From positions 1 through 22,893 of the IMG/VR virus record IMGVR_UViG_3300033141_006080: a stretch of DNA of 22,893 nt; one strand, given 5' to 3'. The stretch is from a virus. Shown here piece by piece: positions 15,315-22,893 of this stretch. Position 1 is the first letter of the stretch. Each line of letters begins with the position of its first letter. The notes beneath the pieces were generated by a model that saw only the letters and a list, made by a program, of their open reading frames with translations, did not search any database and was not told where the DNA came from. Made by a program: the position numbers and the translations under genes.

Positions 15315-15482
15315 TCACCTCGCGAGTTGAATGAGGAGCGACACGAGGGCGCTGACGACGGCTCCTAAGGCCAGGAGCGTCACCGCCCAGTGGTGCCTGA
15401 GGTGGTTCGTCAGGCACCGGTCGAGTTTTCGGACCCGCTCGTCGATGCGGATGAGCAGGTCGTGGTCGCTCGGTTCCGTCAT
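15315..15482 (-). CDS. Small single-helix membrane protein (55 aa)
   Basis: A short frame from ATG 15482, sharing one base with the TGA of the upstream gene, to a TGA at 15315-15317. Residues 1-29 are charged and helical, with a heptad-like pattern (DLLIRIDERVRKLDRCL). Residues 32-52 form one clear transmembrane helix (WAVTLLALGAVVSALVSLLI). Coil-then-helix proteins of this size are common in phage operons (XhlA-like or holin accessory proteins). The tight coupling to both neighbours supports a real gene. Function is unknown. Confidence 0.65.
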   Translation of the reverse strand: MTEPSDHDLLIRIDERVRKLDRCLTNHLRHHWAVTLLALGAVVSALVSLLIQLAR

Positions 15483-15865
15483 CAGGCCGCCTCCGTCGCC
15501 ACGTGCTTCGCGTGAATCCGTAGGGTCTTCCCAAACGGGTCGGCAGGCCGGTAGTGCCCCGCGCCCGCCAGGTCCAGGACCTCGAACACGAGCGCCGTCT
15601 CTGCGGCCGGCAAATGGATGCGGTCGCCCGGCTGCGGCTTCACCTGCTCACCGGCCAGGACCAGCGCGTCGGCCGAAACGATGAAGTCCGTGGCCTTGGT
15701 CTGGACCACCGCGCCCGCCTCGTCGCACGTCTCGTAGGTCGTGCTGCCCAGCGTGGCGGCGACCTGGACCGAGTCGCCCCCGCGCTGGTAGGTCACCTGC
15801 CGCGTGAGGTGCTGGACGCGCATGCCGTCCAGCCAGGAGACGCCTTGCTCGAGGAGGTCGGCCAC
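15482..15865 (-). CDS. Head closure / head-tail connector-like protein
   Basis: A 127-residue protein with a GTG start at 15865, 12 bases after the stop of the DUF2190-like gene and preceded by TAGGAG. It begins with a helix (MADLLEQGVSWLDGMRVQ), then beta-rich sequence including YQRGGDSVQVAATLGSTTYE, and PGDRIHLPAAETALVFEVLD, which resembles head-closure (stopper) folds. In siphovirus order the gene after capsid and decoration is a head-tail connector, which supports the call. No diagnostic motif is known to me. Confidence 0.6.
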   Translation of the reverse strand: MADLLEQGVSWLDGMRVQHLTRQVTYQRGGDSVQVAATLGSTTYETCDEAGAVVQTKATDFIVSADALVLAGEQVKPQPGDRIHLPAAETALVFEVLDLAGAGHYRPADPFGKTLRIHAKHVATEAA

Positions 15866-15877
15866 GGCGCAGCGCTC

Positions 15878-16219
15878 CTACTGGCTGAGGCGCACCCGGA
15901 CCGTCTCATCGTCGTCACCGGCGGCCGCGATGGTCTTGCCGAGGTACTTGTTGGCCCCGGTCTCGTCATCCGTCTTGGCCACGCTGTCGCCAGCGTCCCA
16001 GTAGACCTTGGCCCCGGCGGCGATGGCCTCACCGACGCCGGCCGTCTTCGGAAAATCGAAGACGCCGGTCACGGCGAGCGCTCCGAGAGCGCTGGCCGCG
16101 ATGGGCTGTTTGGCGACGCCCACCAGGTCCGCCTGGACCACCACATCGCCGGCCGCCACGTCCGAACCGGGCGTGTAATCGACCGACTCGCCTTCATGCA
16201 CGAAAGTTGCGGTTGCCAT
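15878..16219 (-). CDS. DUF2190-family capsid cement / decoration protein
   Basis: A 113-residue protein starting at ATG 16219 with AAGGAG upstream; starts further 5' are less well placed. It opens with MATATFVHEGESVDYTPGSDV and continues with AGDVVVQADLVGVAKQPIA, GALAVTGVFDFPK and a C-terminal ETVRVRLSQ. This is the typical pattern of DUF2190 proteins, which stabilise phage capsids in related systems. It directly follows the capsid gene, as expected for a decoration protein. Confidence 0.85.
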   Translation of the reverse strand: MATATFVHEGESVDYTPGSDVAAGDVVVQADLVGVAKQPIAASALGALAVTGVFDFPKTAGVGEAIAAGAKVYWDAGDSVAKTDDETGANKYLGKTIAAAGDDDETVRVRLSQ

Positions 16220-16304
16220 GCGTGTCTCCTTGAACGCGCCCATCAAGATGGGCGGCTAACTGTTGCTGTTGTCGTTGCCGTCCAATCCGAAATCCGCAAT
16301 CGGA

Positions 16305-18479
16305 TCACGCCTCGCCCTTGCTCTTGATGCCGCCCTTCGGGTCCTGCAGCGCGACGCCGAAGTCGTGGTAGCCCCGCATCTGGACGCCCAGGACGTTGAA
16401 ATCCGCCTCGGCCGTCTCGATGGTCGGCGACTCCTGACCGTTCAGGAACGCGACCTCGATGACCGGCAGGTCCGCCGGGTCGGCCAGGAGATACCACGCC
16501 TTGGCGCTCGCGCCGGTGTACTGGGTGTTCGCCAGGTAGCGGCTGACCTCGGCCCGGAACTTACCCTGGTGCGGGTTGGCGATGGGGTACTTCGTGTCAG
16601 CCGTCGTGTCCCGGATCTCCAGGCTCTTCTGCAGCGTGGTCCCGATGGCCGAGAGCGCCGTCGGCACCAGGAGCACCTGCGGCATGATTCCGATGGGCTT
16701 GCCGTCGCCGTCCGTCTGCTCCAGAAACTTGACCTCCGCCTTCGTCAGGCCGTCCACGGTCAGGGCCGTGTCGGCGCCCGTGATGTAGTTCTTGTTCGCG
16801 GTCTTGAAGAAGCCGGAGTTGTCCAGGAACACGGTCCAGAAGACGTCATTGATCTTCAGGCCCGACCCGCGACCGAGTTTGCGCGGCACGGTCGTGATCG
16901 CGCCGAGGTCGTCGTTGATGATGTCCCGCCGGTCGATGGAAAGGAGCAGACCGTACGTGTCGGCCTTGTTGGTGTAGGACTCCTGGCCCAGGGTCCCGTG
17001 CTTCAGTTCCCCGCCCGGAGCGACCGGCTGGTAGGTGTCGGCGCCGACGAGGCGATAACTCGTGACGGTCTTGAAGTCAGAGACGTTGCGGACGGCGCAG
17101 ATGTTCCGCCAGACCCGCTCGACGCTGAAGAAGCCGTCCAAGAGGAACTTGTTGGCGACGTTCGAGAGGATGCCGCCGATGTCAATGGTCGAGAAGGCCG
17201 CCTGGAGGCCCGTGCCGAAGGCGAACCGAAGGACGGCGCGGCTGTCACGGAAGTTTCGGCCCTCGTAGCCGTTTGCCCAAGCCGCCTCGAGCAGGAGTTC
17301 CTGGAGGCCAACGCCGCCGCGGAAACGCTTGTCGGCCGCGTCCATGGCCTCCTCACCGTAGGCGGCCAGGACGTCGTCGCCTTTCAAGCCGCCCGTCAGC
17401 ATGCAGGCCGCCTCCAGGACCGTCCCGGTCATGGCGTTGGCCGGCACGTGCGCGGCGGGGGCCTTGGGCCGGTCGGCCCGAAGGACCTCCAGTTCCGTCC
17501 GCGTCACGTCCCACCCCTCGGCGATGGCCTTGGCGGCGATCTCGGAGTGGGCGTCGCCGCAGACCTTGCGCACGGCCGCGATCCGGCTCGTCTCGGCGGC
17601 GGCCTTCGCGCGGATGTCGGCGACCGGGTCGGCGGTGAGGTCCGCGTCGGCCGTGGCCGTCTGCGGCGCAGCAGCCTGGACAGGAGGCGCGCCAGCCTCC
17701 GTGTCAGGCTGCGTCTGCTCCTCGCCCCGGAGAGCCTCCTTGTCCTCAGCGCCCTCGGTGTCCTGGTCCCGTTTGGTCTCGATGCCTTCCATGGTTCCGT
17801 TCTCCTTGCTCGACGCCGCCACGCTGGCGCTCGTGGCCAGGTCGGCGCCCAGATCGACAAACGAGATTTCGCCCAGCGTCGCCCGGCGGACGACGTTGAC
17901 GGGCCCCTCGAACTTGCGGCCGTTGACCACTGCGGCCTGGCCGGCCTTGACGAACTCGAACTCTTCGACACTTGCCCCGATGGAGGTTTGCCAGGGGAAG
18001 CCGTTGCGGGCGCTCGCGACGATCTCCTTGGCCGCGGCCGTGTCGCGAGAGACCACGCCCATCGCCATGAGCCTCCCGTCCTCGACGCGGATGGCGTCGG
18101 TGTGGCCGACGCCGTTCGCCATGTCGTGGCCGAAGCGGATAGGCCGGTTCTGTGACGGGACCGCCAGGCCCGCAAGGTCCACCACCACCGGGAAGCGCCA
18201 CCCCGTGATCCGCATGGGGCCGCCCGTATAGGCCACCATCGTGAAGCGCGGCAGCCGGGGCTTCCCGTCGCTGCTAGCATTGGCCCCAGCCTCGATGGTG
18301 AGGGCCCCGGGCTCGCTGAAAAAGTTGAGGGCCGACGCGGCCCGCGCGTCCGCCTGGCGCTCGCACACCGCCCGGCGCTGGGCCGCGTCCGGGAACTCCC
18401 TGGCCATCACCGGGTCCGCCATGCAGCGGTCGATGAAGCGGTCGCGCTCTTCGCCGGACTTTCGCTCAGGCAGCGGCAC
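16305..18479 (-). CDS. Prohead protease / major capsid protein fusion
   Basis: The 724-residue frame is best started at GTG 18479: it has GAGGAGGAC upstream, overlaps the portal stop by 14 bases, and begins with PLPERKSGEERDRFIDRCM, followed by MAREFPDAAQRRAVC, a conserved opening in such fusions. A start at 18518 is possible but lies further into the portal gene. Residues about 45-220 hold the protease, with probable catalytic His118 (RFGHD) and Ser166 (WQTSIGAS). A Glu/Ala/Pro-rich linker follows at about 230-310 and resembles a scaffold. Residues about 320-724 are the capsid protein (LSNVANKFLLDGFFSVERVW; FNVLGVQMRGYHDFGVAL). The protease is expected to remove scaffold and itself during head maturation. 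A good internal start at 17792 may make a second, capsid-sized product. Confidence 0.92.
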   Translation of the reverse strand: MPLPERKSGEERDRFIDRCMADPVMAREFPDAAQRRAVCERQADARAASALNFFSEPGALTIEAGANASSDGKPRLPRFTMVAYTGGPMRITGWRFPVVVDLAGLAVPSQNRPIRFGHDMANGVGHTDAIRVEDGRLMAMGVVSRDTAAAKEIVASARNGFPWQTSIGASVEEFEFVKAGQAAVVNGRKFEGPVNVVRRATLGEISFVDLGADLATSASVAASSKENGTMEGIETKRDQDTEGAEDKEALRGEEQTQPDTEAGAPPVQAAAPQTATADADLTADPVADIRAKAAAETSRIAAVRKVCGDAHSEIAAKAIAEGWDVTRTELEVLRADRPKAPAAHVPANAMTGTVLEAACMLTGGLKGDDVLAAYGEEAMDAADKRFRGGVGLQELLLEAAWANGYEGRNFRDSRAVLRFAFGTGLQAAFSTIDIGGILSNVANKFLLDGFFSVERVWRNICAVRNVSDFKTVTSYRLVGADTYQPVAPGGELKHGTLGQESYTNKADTYGLLLSIDRRDIINDDLGAITTVPRKLGRGSGLKINDVFWTVFLDNSGFFKTANKNYITGADTALTVDGLTKAEVKFLEQTDGDGKPIGIMPQVLLVPTALSAIGTTLQKSLEIRDTTADTKYPIANPHQGKFRAEVSRYLANTQYTGASAKAWYLLADPADLPVIEVAFLNGQESPTIETAEADFNVLGVQMRGYHDFGVALQDPKGGIKSKGEA
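17790..17807 (-). promoter_or_regulatory. Internal ribosome site and ATG inside the protease-capsid gene
   Basis: Within the fusion gene AAGGAG (17802-17807) lies nine bases before an in-frame ATG at 17792. Initiation there would make a 495-residue product that starts at the acidic linker (MEGIETKRDQD) and contains scaffold-like linker plus capsid, without the protease. Nested starts of this type exist in lambda (C/Nu3). Here it is inferred only from spacing and motif, and the bases also encode Lys-Glu in the long product. Confidence 0.5.
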
Positions 18480-19953
18480 GGTCGTCCTCCTCGTCCTCGC
18501 GCTCCCGTTCGTCCTCAACCGGCGCCTGCGGCAGGGCGGGGGCGGTCGCGAGGCCCAGTTCCTTCATGAGCGAGACCTCCTTGGCCCGCTGCCGCAGTTC
18601 CACCTCCCAGTCCTTACCGGCCCGGGCGTACTCCGTGGCCAGCGTCGTCGTGTGGCTGGCCAAGCGCTGGGCCTGGGCGTTCGCCTCCTTCTGCGGGTCC
18701 ACGTGCTCGCGACCGTCCCAGAACCACTGGTGTGGCCAGTCCTCCGGGCCCGCCAGTCCGAAGACCTTCGCCGCCTCCGCGAGCCACGCCTCCAGGATGC
18801 GGTCGAGGACCGCGTCCTCCAGGTGCGACTGCTCCACGCGGATGCACTTGAAATAGGTCTGGTGGTCGAGGCGGCCGGAGGCGTAGTTGTAGCCCGATGA
18901 GTCGCAGAGCGCAACGTTCTTGGGCATCGAGAACGGCCGCGCGGCCTCGGCGACAACGCCCGTGCAGAACTCCGAGAAGGTCGTCGTCGGCTGCTCGGCC
19001 TTGACCTGGGACGGCTCCCACCCCTCCGGCGTGAAGACCGCGAGGTTCGGCTCGAGGTCCATTGTCGCCAGGGGCTCGACCTCGGCCGCCTCGCCGCCAG
19101 CCGGGGCGGTGGTCTTCATGAAGAGGGCGATGTTGGCCGCGGTCCGCGCCGCGTCGAGGACCGCTTGGCGGTACTGCCGCAACTGCGCGAACAGCGGGAG
19201 CGACGGCGTGAGTTCCGGGATGCCGCGGCTCTGGCCCGGCCGGTCCGCACGGAACCAGTGGATCACGGAGACGGCCGGCACACGGTCGTACTCCATGCCG
19301 AGCGCCGCCTTGCCGCCGCCGGGATGGGCCTTCAGGACGTGGTACTCCTTGGGGTTGCCGAACTCGTCGAAGACGATGCCGTCCACTTGGCTTCGCTGCG
19401 CTTCGCCATGGCGGGCCGGGCCTGCCCCGGCGGAGCCCAAGGCGAAGCCGGGCGTGGTCACCTGGTCGGCCTCGATGAGTCGAACGTCCAGCGTGACCGG
19501 GTGCGGCAGGTTGCCGTTCGAGTAGAGGAGCGCGAACGCTTCGCCGTCCGACGCCCGGGCCATCCGCATCGTGCGGAGTTTTTCGGGAAGGCGCACCGCC
19601 TTGGCCCACCGGGCGAACTCGCGCTCGACGGCCCCGTTCACCTCGGCATCGTCCGTGAGCACCTGGAGGCGCGGGCCGGTGCCGATGACGTCGTTGGCAA
19701 GCGTCAGGACGATGCCCTTGGCGTAGCAGTTGTTGGCGACCTCGTAGCGGGACCGGCTGCGGAGGATACGGCGGACCTCGGCGCTCGCCGCGGCGTCGGC
19801 CGAGAGGAGGTCGGCATTCGCCCAATGGCGGCGGTTGTCGGGCGTGGTCTGGGCGGCGTCGAACTTGGCGCGGATGATCCGCCAGGCCTGCGGCGCCCTG
19901 CCGGCCGCGCGCCTCGACGCCTCGAACCACGTCCTCGGGTTCCACCACGCCAT
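18466..19953 (-). CDS. Phage portal protein (lambda GpB family)
   Basis: A 495-residue protein. The ATG at 19953 begins MAWWNPRTWFEASRR and lies two bases after the stop of the upstream small gene. The signature segment around residues 65-95 (RYEVANNCYAKGIVLTLANDVIGTG) is the conserved core of lambda-type portals. Further family features are DGEAFALLYSN, the SRGIPELTPSLPLFAQLRQY segment and GYNYASGRLDHQTYFK. The C-terminus is acidic and Arg-rich. The portal forms the dodecameric ring through which DNA is packaged and to which the neck attaches. It overlaps the capsid fusion start by 14 bases. No terminase precedes it, which is unusual. Confidence 0.93.
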   Translation of the reverse strand: MAWWNPRTWFEASRRAAGRAPQAWRIIRAKFDAAQTTPDNRRHWANADLLSADAAASAEVRRILRSRSRYEVANNCYAKGIVLTLANDVIGTGPRLQVLTDDAEVNGAVEREFARWAKAVRLPEKLRTMRMARASDGEAFALLYSNGNLPHPVTLDVRLIEADQVTTPGFALGSAGAGPARHGEAQRSQVDGIVFDEFGNPKEYHVLKAHPGGGKAALGMEYDRVPAVSVIHWFRADRPGQSRGIPELTPSLPLFAQLRQYRQAVLDAARTAANIALFMKTTAPAGGEAAEVEPLATMDLEPNLAVFTPEGWEPSQVKAEQPTTTFSEFCTGVVAEAARPFSMPKNVALCDSSGYNYASGRLDHQTYFKCIRVEQSHLEDAVLDRILEAWLAEAAKVFGLAGPEDWPHQWFWDGREHVDPQKEANAQAQRLASHTTTLATEYARAGKDWEVELRQRAKEVSLMKELGLATAPALPQAPVEDEREREDEEDDRAAA

Positions 19954-19955
19954 GC

Positions 19956-20156
19956 TCACACCGTCCCCGGCTGGACCATCTTCACGCGGACGAACGCCTT
20001 GGCGGGGTTCTGCTGAACGGCCGTCTTCCCGGCCAGGTACTTGTCGGCCTCGATCTGGTCCTTCAGGCCGTGCCGCTTGACGCGCACGCCGTCGGCGCCG
20101 GCCTCCTCGGGCCCCTCGGCGTTCTCGCGGATGGCGTCCGTCAGGTCTTCCGCCAT
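19956..20156 (-). CDS. Small head protein in gpW position
   Basis: A 66-residue charged protein, the first gene of the operon, from ATG 20156 with AAGGGGAG eight bases upstream. The segment LKDQIEADKYLAGKTAVQQN and the end VRVKMVQPGTV resemble small proteins that I recall directly upstream of portal genes in related phages. Lambda gpW, a head-tail joining protein, occupies the same place, so that role is suggested by position only. No homology to gpW can be claimed from the sequence. Confidence 0.7.
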   Translation of the reverse strand: MAEDLTDAIRENAEGPEEAGADGVRVKRHGLKDQIEADKYLAGKTAVQQNPAKAFVRVKMVQPGTV

Positions 20157-20423
20157 GGTACACGCTCCCCTTCACTACCTACCGCAGGCGAGGCCAAGGT
20201 GTCCGGCCAACGGCAACAAGAGAAAAGGCCGTGCAGAAGACGTGATCTTCTGCACAGCCTTGGTTCTTCCGGCACCGGCCAAGCGACGATCAGCCGCCTG
20301 ACAGTCCCCCTGTTGTCCTGTCGCCTACTCTTTTCCCGCTAGATCGTGGCAAGCAAGCCTCCCGCTACCGTTCACGAATCTGCGGGGGCACAAGACCAGG
20401 CGGTGAAGGGCAGCGGACACCCG
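20157..20423. other. Intergenic region between helicase and phage operon
   Basis: This 267-base gap contains a strong hairpin terminator (described separately) that ends helicase transcription. Downstream of it is about 60 bases of leader before the first phage gene, with a good ribosome site but no clear promoter consensus. I see no gene and no attachment repeat. A terminase pair would normally lie just upstream of this position and is absent. Confidence 0.5.
20214..20261 (-). terminator. Intrinsic (rho-independent) terminator downstream of the helicase gene
   Basis: The arms GTGCAGAAGA (20231-20240) and TCTTCTGCAC (20246-20255) are perfectly complementary around a 5-base loop. After one mismatch they continue with AAGGC (20225-20229) and GCCTT (20257-20261), giving about 15 pairs. 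Read leftward, the hairpin is followed by TTTTCTCTTGTT, a U-rich tract. It therefore fits termination of minus-strand transcripts arriving from the helicase, and separates that gene from the phage operon. Confidence 0.8.
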
Positions 20424-22736
20424 TCACACGGTACGCCAGCTGTGCCCCGCCGGGTCAAAGACCTCATGAATCTCGTGGGATGCCATTTCCAGAAAGTCTT
20501 CGGCAAGCTCAATTGCGTCAAGCTTGGGGATTGCCCCAGGGCGCTTGTCAAACCTCTCCAGGTGGAGACATCGCGGACAGCCGTTTTCACAATCACACTT
20601 CTTCGTGATGGCGATACCATGTTTCAGCACTTCCGGCCACACCTCGAAGAGCTTCTCCGCTAGACCTATGCCGCCGGGCACTGTCTCGTAGATGTAAGCC
20701 GTTGGAGGCAACTTGCCGCTGTACAGACTCCCGATGTCGAATCGGTCACACGGTATTATGAACGGCATCCCGGTTCTGATGAAGTACCGCACCAACGAAA
20801 GCCGCTCTCCGACACGCGCCATACTCGCCCCGCTGCCTTCTTCAATGCTCAACCAGAACCCCTGGACGGATCTCCTCACCGCGGTCGGATTGTCGAGCCG
20901 GACCTCATCCAGCACTTCGTCCGTTCGGTCGTCGATCCGCCTGTATCCAGCGAAGTTGTCATAGATCGTCAGAACCCCGAAATAGCACGCCGTTGCAGAC
21001 GCGTACCGACGTCCCTTGAGAATGGTGCTCTCCGTCACGACCGAGTACGTCAGAGCCTCTGTTCTCTCATTTGGGTTGGCGTCCGCAAGCGCAATCTCAT
21101 CTGTGCCATGCGACTCAACACGGTACGACTTGCCGAAGTGACTGTAGACCGCCCCGACATAGGCCTCTCGCTGGACTTGTTCGCCGGAAATCGTGCCTAT
21201 TTCACGGCCCTTGTAGATAAGCCTGTAGTTTGTACCATACGAGTTTCTGATGGGAGTCTGGTAGTGCGGAAGGTAGCGGCCCGCCCTAATGGGCCGGAAG
21301 GACTTCTGCTGTTCCATAACGGCCTGCCAGAGGTGCTCGCCCAACACCTCTCTATCCTCCGTTCCTACTGGAGTGGCCCTTTCGTACAGCAAACACGGCA
21401 CATGCTTTGCGGTGAGTTCGTCATTGTCCACGCCAACCATAATCTCATCGAGCGGTTTGTCCAGGAACGCGTCAAGGTTCTCTGCATAGAACTGGTCAAC
21501 GGGGTTGTCCATTGCGAAGAACAACACGTAGGCTCGCGCCTCCCAGCTGCGCCCCGCCCTCCCTATTCGTTGCCATGCCGACATGACGCTGTCCGGGAAT
21601 CCGGCTAGAATGCAGGCGTCGAGGCGACCAATATCAATGCCTATCTCCAAGGCATTTGTCGAGAACACGACCTGATACTGCCCCGACCGCAAACCTGCCT
21701 CTGTCTCCCGCCGCTCATCTGGCATGTAGCCGGCACGGTACGGGACCACTTTCTCCGGGTCCAGATCGAAATCCCTCGCTTCTCGCCGCGCGACTCGCGC
21801 CGCTTCTTCCGCGAACTTGCGAGTCGGGCAAAACGCCACCACAGAGAGGCCCTGGCTCATGCATGCCAAGGCAGCCCGGGCAATCCGCAAGAGGAAAATT
21901 CGATAGTACTTGAAGGGCGGCAAGTCTGGATTCACGAAGATGAAGGTCCGTGTGGGTCTGAAGCTGCCTTTGCATTCGACCAGGACAGGCCTTCGCCCGG
22001 TCAGGCGGTATGCGTGTTCCCCCGGATTGGCACAGGTCGCAGATGCAAGAACCAGCTGGCAGTGAGAGCCCAGCTCACGGAGTTTCCGGAGGAACCTCCT
22101 GGCCAGAAGTGCGAAATTCGTCCCGAAGTAGCCCCTGTACTCATGGATCTCATCGATCACCAGATACCGGAGGTTGCGGAGGTAGTCTTCCCACTTGTCC
22201 CAGTGTGCCAGGAAGGACTGGTGAAGCATCTCAGGATTGGTGAGAAGCACGTGGGGCGGATTGTTCCGCAGGAGCGACCGATGTTCGTGAGGGGTATCGC
22301 CGTCATACAGCCAGCTATCAATCTTGTGACCTCCAAGGCCTTCACAGAGCCTGTTCAACTGCAGCCGCTGGTCATTGGCCAATGCCTTCATCGGGTACAG
22401 CATCAATGCCCTCTTGCCGGGATTCTCGAGCAAGTCGCCGACTATAGGGATATTGAAACATAGCGTCTTTCCGCTTGCAGTCGGCGAGACGACGACAACG
22501 TCTTCGCCTCGCCGAATCCTTTCAATGGAATCTGCTTGGTGCCTGTAGAGCTGCGAGATGCCTAGGCTCTCCAGCCGCGACACAAGGCATGCCGGTAAGT
22601 CTTTGAGGGCTGAGGAAGTTGCGTACTCCGGCTCAATGCCACCCAGGGTCTTGATGTGCAACGAGTCCCGATGCTCACCATCACCCTTGTCGCGCAGGGC
22701 GTCGAAGAGACGGAGCTTTTCTAGAAGTGCCTCCAT
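20424..22736 (-). CDS. DEAD/DEAH-box helicase with C-terminal Zn-binding DUF1998/MZB domain (MrfA/YprA-like)
   Basis: A 770-residue protein from ATG 22736, with GGGGGTGG just upstream; a TTG at 22766 would add ten residues. Motifs in order: Q-type LYRHQ at about 63-67, Walker A SPTASGKT at 84-91, DEIH at 195-198, then SAT in LASATCANPG, STNALEIGIDIG in the second RecA domain, and QRIGRAGR. The C-terminal part contains YIYETVPGGIGLAEKLF and the cysteine cluster CDCENGCPRC, diagnostic of the DUF1998/MZB module. B. subtilis MrfA, of similar length and architecture, acts in mitomycin-type DNA damage repair. A defence role such as DISARM DrmA is possible, but no DrmB or DrmC is visible. Base composition is noticeably less GC-rich than the phage genes, suggesting separate origin. 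Confidence 0.92.
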   Translation of the reverse strand: MEALLEKLRLFDALRDKGDGEHRDSLHIKTLGGIEPEYATSSALKDLPACLVSRLESLGISQLYRHQADSIERIRRGEDVVVVSPTASGKTLCFNIPIVGDLLENPGKRALMLYPMKALANDQRLQLNRLCEGLGGHKIDSWLYDGDTPHEHRSLLRNNPPHVLLTNPEMLHQSFLAHWDKWEDYLRNLRYLVIDEIHEYRGYFGTNFALLARRFLRKLRELGSHCQLVLASATCANPGEHAYRLTGRRPVLVECKGSFRPTRTFIFVNPDLPPFKYYRIFLLRIARAALACMSQGLSVVAFCPTRKFAEEAARVARREARDFDLDPEKVVPYRAGYMPDERRETEAGLRSGQYQVVFSTNALEIGIDIGRLDACILAGFPDSVMSAWQRIGRAGRSWEARAYVLFFAMDNPVDQFYAENLDAFLDKPLDEIMVGVDNDELTAKHVPCLLYERATPVGTEDREVLGEHLWQAVMEQQKSFRPIRAGRYLPHYQTPIRNSYGTNYRLIYKGREIGTISGEQVQREAYVGAVYSHFGKSYRVESHGTDEIALADANPNERTEALTYSVVTESTILKGRRYASATACYFGVLTIYDNFAGYRRIDDRTDEVLDEVRLDNPTAVRRSVQGFWLSIEEGSGASMARVGERLSLVRYFIRTGMPFIIPCDRFDIGSLYSGKLPPTAYIYETVPGGIGLAEKLFEVWPEVLKHGIAITKKCDCENGCPRCLHLERFDKRPGAIPKLDAIELAEDFLEMASHEIHEVFDPAGHSWRTV

Positions 22737-22814
22737 TGTCCACCCCCAAGGGTCTCGGGCTGCCAAGCAACCTGCCCAAGACTAGTGCAACGCCTCATAA
22801 ATTCCGGTACAGTC

Positions 22815-22892
22815 TCAGTAGGGCGCAACGAGATGCTGCATGCAGCCCAGGATCGTCTCGACCATCTCCGCCATCGGGCCGCAGAAGGGCGT
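22815..22892 (-). CDS. Possible C-terminal end of an unidentified gene (5' end beyond window)
   Basis: One minus-strand frame is open from the window edge to a TGA at 22815-22817 and encodes 25 residues, ending in ETILGCMQHLVAPY. Its residue mix looks more protein-like than the other two frames. It lies about 80 bases upstream of the helicase start and is too short to identify. It could equally be chance. Confidence 0.3.
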   Translation of the reverse strand, partial: TPFCGPMAEMVETILGCMQHLVAPY

Positions 22893-22893
22893 G

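Larger units (their letters stand above)
3610..20156 (-). mobile_element. Prophage virion-structure module (siphovirus-like head and tail genes)
   Basis: Genes follow the canonical order of long-tailed phages: small head protein, portal, protease/capsid, decoration, head closure, tail terminator, tail tube, tail chaperones, tape measure and distal tail proteins. All are on one strand with overlapping or nearly touching ends. An accessory sulfation-type cassette sits between neck and tail-tube genes. Terminase, integrase, repressor and endolysin genes are not seen, so the window holds only the morphogenesis half of a prophage, a remnant, or a domesticated particle locus. Boundaries given are those of the gene block; no attachment repeats were identified. 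Confidence 0.85.

Noticed and set aside
16041-16066. Inverted repeat GTCTTCG...CGAAGAC
   Set aside because: It lies inside the DUF2190 coding sequence, has no U-tract and is explained by codon choice; too weak to call a regulator.
16263-18155. Long plus-strand open frame opposite the capsid fusion
   Set aside because: The minus strand carries conserved protease and capsid motifs; the plus frame is an antisense shadow.
20424-22736. DISARM system (DrmA-like helicase plus the methylase at the left edge)
   Set aside because: The two genes are separated by about 17 kb of phage genes, and no DrmB, DrmC or SNF2 helicase is visible; the helicase alone fits MrfA better.
1-22893. CRISPR array, diversity-generating retroelement or insertion sequence
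   Set aside because: No regularly spaced repeats, reverse transcriptase, variable-repeat pair or transposase motif was seen on either strand.

Overview
The window is high-GC bacterial DNA. It carries one long leftward (minus-strand) block of tailed-phage virion genes, from about 20156 down to 3610. On the left it is flanked by a large restriction-modification-type methylase that runs off the window edge, and on the right by a DEAD/DEAH-box helicase of the MrfA/YprA type. No rRNA, tRNA, CRISPR array or insertion sequence was found. The host cannot be named from the sequence. Several proteins resemble, from memory and without a search, prophage proteins of planctomycetes and related environmental bacteria, so a planctomycete-like host is a weak guess. 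All confident genes are on the minus strand; the long plus-strand open frames are antisense shadows.

Layout in the direction of transcription (right to left): an unidentified gene end at the right edge; the helicase (20424-22736); a strong intrinsic terminator (about 20214-20261); a small gene in the gpW position (19956-20156); lambda-type portal (18466-19953); a fused prohead protease and major capsid protein (16305-18479) with a well-placed internal start; DUF2190 capsid-decoration-like protein; head-closure-like protein; a 55-residue one-helix membrane protein; tail-terminator-like protein; a 210-residue structural protein. Next comes an accessory cassette (11419-14226), and then the tail genes: tail tube, tail assembly chaperone pair in two overlapping frames, a holin-like and a lipoprotein-like membrane protein, a tail-completion-like protein, the tape measure protein, and three distal tail or fibre-type proteins. 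Almost every junction is a 1-4 base stop/start overlap or a gap of a few bases to about 20 bases, so this reads as one late operon. No terminase, integrase, repressor or endolysin is visible.

The most interesting part is the cassette between the neck and tail-tube genes. It holds (i) a fusion of a GT9-like glycosyltransferase with a sulfotransferase domain, (ii) a membrane-anchored HxGH nucleotidyltransferase, (iii) a DUF2061 membrane protein and (iv) a short adenylylsulfate-kinase-like protein. These fit a compact route in which activated sulfate (PAPS) is made or topped up and then used to sulfate a glycan, on the virion or the host surface, during late phage expression. The family assignments rest on visible motifs. 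The pathway, substrate and target are inference.
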